From assembly GCA_963742725.1 (NCBI GenBank), contig CAVUMX010000003.1, positions 744,001 to 808,000 on the forward strand: a DNA stretch of 64,000 bases, read 5' to 3'. The translations under genes were made by a program, and so were the position numbers. Numbering within the stretch: position 1 is the stretch's first letter; each line of letters opens with the position of its first letter. Origin of the DNA: CAVVAL01 sp963742725. GTDB lineage: Bacteria > Actinomycetota > Actinomycetes > Mycobacteriales > Cryptosporangiaceae. A model generated the notes under the pieces. That model was given only the letters and a program-made list of their open reading frames with translations, made no database searches and was not told the origin of the DNA. This document shows positions 61,501 to 64,000 of this stretch, in pieces.

Positions 61501-63832
61501 GCCGCAGCGGGTCCGGTTCGGCGTCGAGGGCGTGTTCGAGGTGTTCCAGCGCGTCGGCGAACCGTCCGGTGCGGCTGCAGCTCACGCCCAGCGCCAGGTG
61601 GAACCCGGGGTCGGGGTTCACGCCGGCCAGCCGCGCGGCGGCGTCGGCGATGTCGAGGAACCCGAGCGCCTCCTCCGGCACCTGGTCGGCCAGCGCGCGC
61701 TTCCCGGCGGCGTACCCGCTCGCGTACACCTTCTCCGGGGTCTCGTCGGCCTCGCCGAGGGCGTAGTGGCGGGCCGTGGCGTAGGCGAAGCTCGGATCGG
61801 ACGCGACGGACGCTTCGAGGACCTCGGCGATGCGCTGGTGCAGCCGGCGCCGGGCCGGCGCGTCGAGGTGGGCGAGCGCGGCCTCCCGGACCCGGTCGTG
61901 CAGGAACCGGTACGCGCCGCCGGACCCGGTCACCAGCCGGCGGGACTCGGCGTCGTACAGGGCCTCGCGGGCCCGGCGCGCCTCGATGCCGCACACCGTC
62001 GCGACGAGGTCCGCCGGGAACCGCCGCCCGGTCGCCGCGCCGGCCGCCAGCAGCTCGCGGCCGGCCGGGTCGAGCTGGGCGATGCGCTGCAGGACGAGGT
62101 GCACGGCGTCGCCGGACAGTTCGAGCCGGTCGAGGCCGGCCATGTCGATCTGCCAGCCGCTCCATCCCGGCGTGAGCAGGCCCGCGTCGATGACCGCCCG
62201 GACGTACTCGACGACAGTGAACGGGTTGCCGCCGGCCCGCGCGGCCAGTTCGGCGGCCGCCGCCGGGCTGATGTCCATGTCGCCGAGGTGGAGCCTGACC
62301 AGGTCGGCGACGGCGTCGTCGGGGAGCGGTGAGAGCTGGAGCCGGGTGTCGAGCGCGGCGCCCATGTCGGCGGCGAACAGGCCGAGGGCGGGCAGGTTCT
62401 CGTCGTCGTCGCGGCCGGTCGCGATCAGGAGGATCCGCGCGGTGGACATCCGTGGCGCGAGTTGCTGGAGGACGCGCCGGGTCGCCCCGTCGAGCCACTG
62501 GACGTCGTCCAGGTGCAGGACCGCGGCGCCCACCTCGTCCGCCAGGTCGAGCAGGAACGACGCGACGGCGTTGGTGAACTGCTCGTGCCGGTTGTTCTCG
62601 ATCAGGCCCGGCGCCTGGACGAGGTCCGCGAGCATCGGCGACAGGGCGCGCAGCAGCGGACCGCCACGGCCCGCCGCCCGGCGGAGACGTTCGATGGCGA
62701 GGTCCCGCTCGACGGGCGGCAGCCGGTCCAGCGCGCGCAGGCCGCGTTCGACGGCGCCACGCAGCGGGCCCAGCGGCACCGGGTCGTCCGGGACGCACTT
62801 GCCGTACATGAGCAGGTCGCCGTCCGCCGTCACGGCCGACGTCACCTCGCGGACGAGCCGGCTCTTGCCGATGCCCGCCGAGCCCTGGACGAGGACGCAG
62901 CCGCCCACGCCCTCCCGGGCCCGGAGCCAGCGGCTCGCCAGGTTCCCGACGTCGTCGCCGCGGCCGATCATCGCGTCCGGCCCGTCCGGGACCGACGGGC
63001 TGTGGCCGCCGACGTCGAACATCGCGACCGGGTTGCCGGACAGGCGCTGGACGTCGGCGAGCAGGCTCTCGCCGCTCTGGTACCGGTCGTCCGGGTCCTT
63101 GGCCATCAACTTGCGGATGACGGCCGCGAACGTCGGCGACAGGTCGGGACGCAGCGCGCGGAGATCGGGCACGGGAGCCGTGGCGTGTTGCCGGATGAGT
63201 TCGCCGGCATCGGAGGAGACGTACGGGGGCTGGCCCGTCACGGCCTCGAACAGGACGACGCCGAGCGCGTACAGGTCGCTGCGGCCGTCCACCGGGCGCT
63301 TGAGCATGCCGGCCTGCTCGGGCGCGCTGTAGAGCAGCGTTCCGGCGACCCGGTCGTCCCGGTGGCCGCCGCGCGCCGCCAGGCCGAAGTCGATGAGCCG
63401 GGCGGTGCCGTCGCGGTCGACGATGATGTTGTCCGGTTTCACGTCCCGGTGGACGAGGCCGGCGCGGTGCGCCGCCGCGAGCGGGCCGGCCACGTCGCTG
63501 GCCAGCCGTAATGCGAGCGTCTCGTCGAACCGTCCGGTGCGGAGGTGTTCCGACAGCGGCTGCCCGTCGACGTACTCCAGGACGAGGTACGGCCCCGCCT
63601 CGACCTGGCCGACGTCGAGGATCCGGGGGAGGAGCGGGTGCGAGACGCAGCCCAGCAGGGCCGCCTCGCGGCGAAGGGCCCGGAGCAGTTGGTCGCTGTC
63701 GCCGCGGTCTGAGGCCAGCAGCTTGAGGGTGTAATCCCTACCTTGCCGCCGGACCCGGTAGACGACGGTCTCGGCACCACGTCCCAGTTCCGCGAGCACG
63801 TCGAAACCAGGAAAGGTCACCGGAACCGCCAC
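58592..63832 (-). CDS. Giant Ser/Thr kinase-AAA ATPase-GAF-GGDEF signalling protein
   Basis: 1746 residues. Protein kinase (~10-270): FDVLAELGRGAETVVY, HRDVKPDNIIV, LIDFGLAARG. AAA ATPase (~300-570): Walker A GSAGIGKSRLVREV, Walker B VLHLDDVQWLD. A helical TPR-like region (~600-1250), GAF-like domains (~1290-1570; ERAHLFLVDPDL, VAPLLFDTHLVGVVYLDS), and a C-terminal GGDEF domain (~1580-1740; DGLTGLYTRNHFF, IMMDIDHFKQIN, GRYGGEEF) preceded by an RxxD inhibitory site in RDTD. It combines protein phosphorylation with probable c-di-GMP synthesis. GTG 63832 is preferred since GGAGG precedes it by 4 nt; GTG 63901 is an in-frame alternative without such a site. Confidence 0.92.
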   Translation of the reverse strand: MAVPVTFPGFDVLAELGRGAETVVYRVRRQGRDYTLKLLASDRGDSDQLLRALRREAALLGCVSHPLLPRILDVGQVEAGPYLVLEYVDGQPLSEHLRTGRFDETLALRLASDVAGPLAAAHRAGLVHRDVKPDNIIVDRDGTARLIDFGLAARGGHRDDRVAGTLLYSAPEQAGMLKRPVDGRSDLYALGVVLFEAVTGQPPYVSSDAGELIRQHATAPVPDLRALRPDLSPTFAAVIRKLMAKDPDDRYQSGESLLADVQRLSGNPVAMFDVGGHSPSVPDGPDAMIGRGDDVGNLASRWLRAREGVGGCVLVQGSAGIGKSRLVREVTSAVTADGDLLMYGKCVPDDPVPLGPLRGAVERGLRALDRLPPVERDLAIERLRRAAGRGGPLLRALSPMLADLVQAPGLIENNRHEQFTNAVASFLLDLADEVGAAVLHLDDVQWLDGATRRVLQQLAPRMSTARILLIATGRDDDENLPALGLFAADMGAALDTRLQLSPLPDDAVADLVRLHLGDMDISPAAAAELAARAGGNPFTVVEYVRAVIDAGLLTPGWSGWQIDMAGLDRLELSGDAVHLVLQRIAQLDPAGRELLAAGAATGRRFPADLVATVCGIEARRAREALYDAESRRLVTGSGGAYRFLHDRVREAALAHLDAPARRRLHQRIAEVLEASVASDPSFAYATARHYALGEADETPEKVYASGYAAGKRALADQVPEEALGFLDIADAAARLAGVNPDPGFHLALGVSCSRTGRFADALEHLEHALDAEPDPLRRAAVLAEIAWLHLSAWDPGRVFEAVQRGLAELGRPLPRGRFLLTVTTLGSFLGGLAVGRSRSRFGTAMGGTRERYRLEAVFYDVATYAATIKMDTRMRAMMSFRALHPVNRIGPGVEYARHMAGFGVIANLVHLHKLARRTFRRAADAAADLGDPSVIAHVEWRRGVGASLGAVDDGQIWSRAVLEHERWLDFADFLTGVSSTIVRLLQRGATREAQQWYDRGRQRLGPDAEAEGAGFCSAAACIPAQFGRPREADERINALRRYLSFNPGNRTQLVNLFAARLVALVERGEVGEPFEAAAREFEQLKVRPSALLPEQRMYYIYEAYGQLERCHRAHRDNRVERLQTATAAVKRLGQGATNRILMAHHRVATADLAVLRGEPEVALGELVGAELEILQLDSPLIAFESARVRARAWSKLGEQKQAALQARLALAVATDELWTTRARWVRDEFGVRDPEPEAHAAISASRDVATSRDALNQRRLAALQQVSYAAATILDTRELARVALDETIRILGAERAHLFLVDPDLDNLVSELGRDAAGNDIDQLTGYASTLVERVRQSHRPVVITGSDEGVVLGSRSAQIHGLRSIMVAPLLFDTHLVGVVYLDSRVATGMFDENDQDTLMAITSNIAISLQTARAAQTAMSVEVAQRQRDVAETLRAALAEQSATLDPDEVMRRLLWALTRTLGGNAAVLLARDGDALVVTASSGGLVEPGTRLDLDPRELTGAGLYVGAGGPVAALLGSPASWVAIPVMARGDGNSLLIVGSAHPQAPQELVQLAAALAGQGMSAYQNARLFSEVQRLATIDGLTGLYTRNHFFIEASKQAAITQRYHRPFAAIMMDIDHFKQINDAHGHPVGDEVIRAVAARIRSAARDTDLLGRYGGEEFALVTPETGEEAAILAERLRTTVGDLPIPTAAGPLNVTISVGLATADGNELDLAELLGNADTALYEAKRGGRNRVATARPLVS

Positions 63833-63924
63833 GCCGCCTCCACACCCACGTGTGCCCAGGACGGTACGCCTATCCGTCAATTCAGACAAAGGTGGTACCA
63901 CGACGGACCGGGCCCGCCGCGGGC

Positions 63925-63931
63925 TTAGGCT
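63925..63931 (+). promoter_or_regulatory. -10-like box for leaderless transcript
   Basis: TTAGGCT ends 6 nt before the GTG at 63938, the same placement as the TTAGGGT boxes ahead of ggt and the cyclase gene. There is no purine-rich ribosome site in between. Confidence 0.5.
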
Positions 63932-63937
63932 TCGCCC

Positions 63938-64000
63938 GTGGCGACAGAGACTACCCCCACGCCGGACACCGATCCCGCGATCCGCGTGTCGACGCTCGAA
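63938..64000 (+). CDS. Start of unidentified gene (3' end outside window)
   Basis: Twenty-one codons from GTG 63938 remain open to the window edge and translate as a Thr/Pro/Asp-rich N-terminus (VATETTPTPDTDP then AIRVSTLE). It is divergent from the giant kinase gene, with 105 bp between starts. The TTAGGCT box 6 nt before the GTG supports a leaderless start. The fragment is too short to name a product. Confidence 0.5.
   Translation, partial: MATETTPTPDTDPAIRVSTLE

Overview
The window is 64 kb of very GC-rich DNA with GTG/ATG starts, long spurious antisense ORFs and gene families typical of filamentous actinomycetes: an AfsA-like protein, a DUF5999-like protein, an SSS-symporter/histidine-kinase fusion and a giant Ser/Thr kinase-ATPase-GAF-GGDEF regulator. 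I cannot name the genus from sequence alone. No rRNA, tRNA, CRISPR array, insertion sequence or origin was seen. Coding density is very high and no gap exceeds 300 bases.

Layout. (1) 1-6 kb: the 3' part of an RHS/YD-repeat polymorphic toxin with an autoproteolytic Hint domain and a C-terminal nuclease-like toxin, followed by a SUKH-like immunity gene. (2) 6-9.6 kb: gamma-glutamyltranspeptidase, a band-7/SPFH membrane protein, a conserved hypothetical and a small membrane protein. (3) 9.7-13.5 kb: an unusual AarF/UbiB-kinase plus class III aminotransferase fusion and a P450. (4) 13.5-16 kb, minus strand: nitroreductase, AtoE-like short-chain fatty acid transporter and a truncated aminotransferase remnant. 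(5) 16-24 kb: a tightly overlapping seven-gene operon (AfsA-like hotdog protein, ICMT/PEMT-like methyltransferase, PEP-synthase-like phosphotransferase, P450, nucleotidyltransferase, thymidylate-kinase-like NTPase, KASIII-like synthase). It looks like a small-molecule pathway I cannot match to a known product. (6) 24-30 kb: regulation (symporter-kinase and LuxR response regulator, stand-alone receiver, DUF5999-like protein, IclR regulator, ECF sigma factor). (7) 30-33.6 kb, minus strand: adenylate/guanylate cyclase, GAF protein and intracellular subtilase in one overlapping operon.

(8) 33.8-56.8 kb is the highlight: a secondary-lipid (PUFA-synthase type) cluster of five co-directional genes. 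PfaD-like enoyl reductase, PfaA-like KS-AT-(ACP)6-KR-DH and PfaC-like KS-CLF-AT-DH-DH resemble the pfa1-pfa2-pfa3 order described for terrestrial myxobacteria. The final acyltransferase is replaced here by an extra PKS-type dehydratase-like domain. They are followed by a fatty acyl-AMP ligase and a 1571-residue protein joining a catalase-like domain, a FAD domain resembling PUFA double-bond isomerase, an acyl carrier, a thioesterase and a P450. The simplest model is that a polyunsaturated chain is made, activated as acyl-AMP, loaded on the carrier of the fusion protein, isomerised and oxidised there, and released. This would be an assembly-line route to a conjugated or oxygenated fatty acid (oxylipin-like). 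That model is inference. The PfaA gene is interrupted by a one-base frameshift in a repetitive linker.

(9) 56.9-64 kb: a saccharopine-dehydrogenase-like enoyl reductase, a hypothetical protein, the 1746-residue kinase/ATPase/diguanylate-cyclase-like regulator, and the start of a probably leaderless divergent gene.
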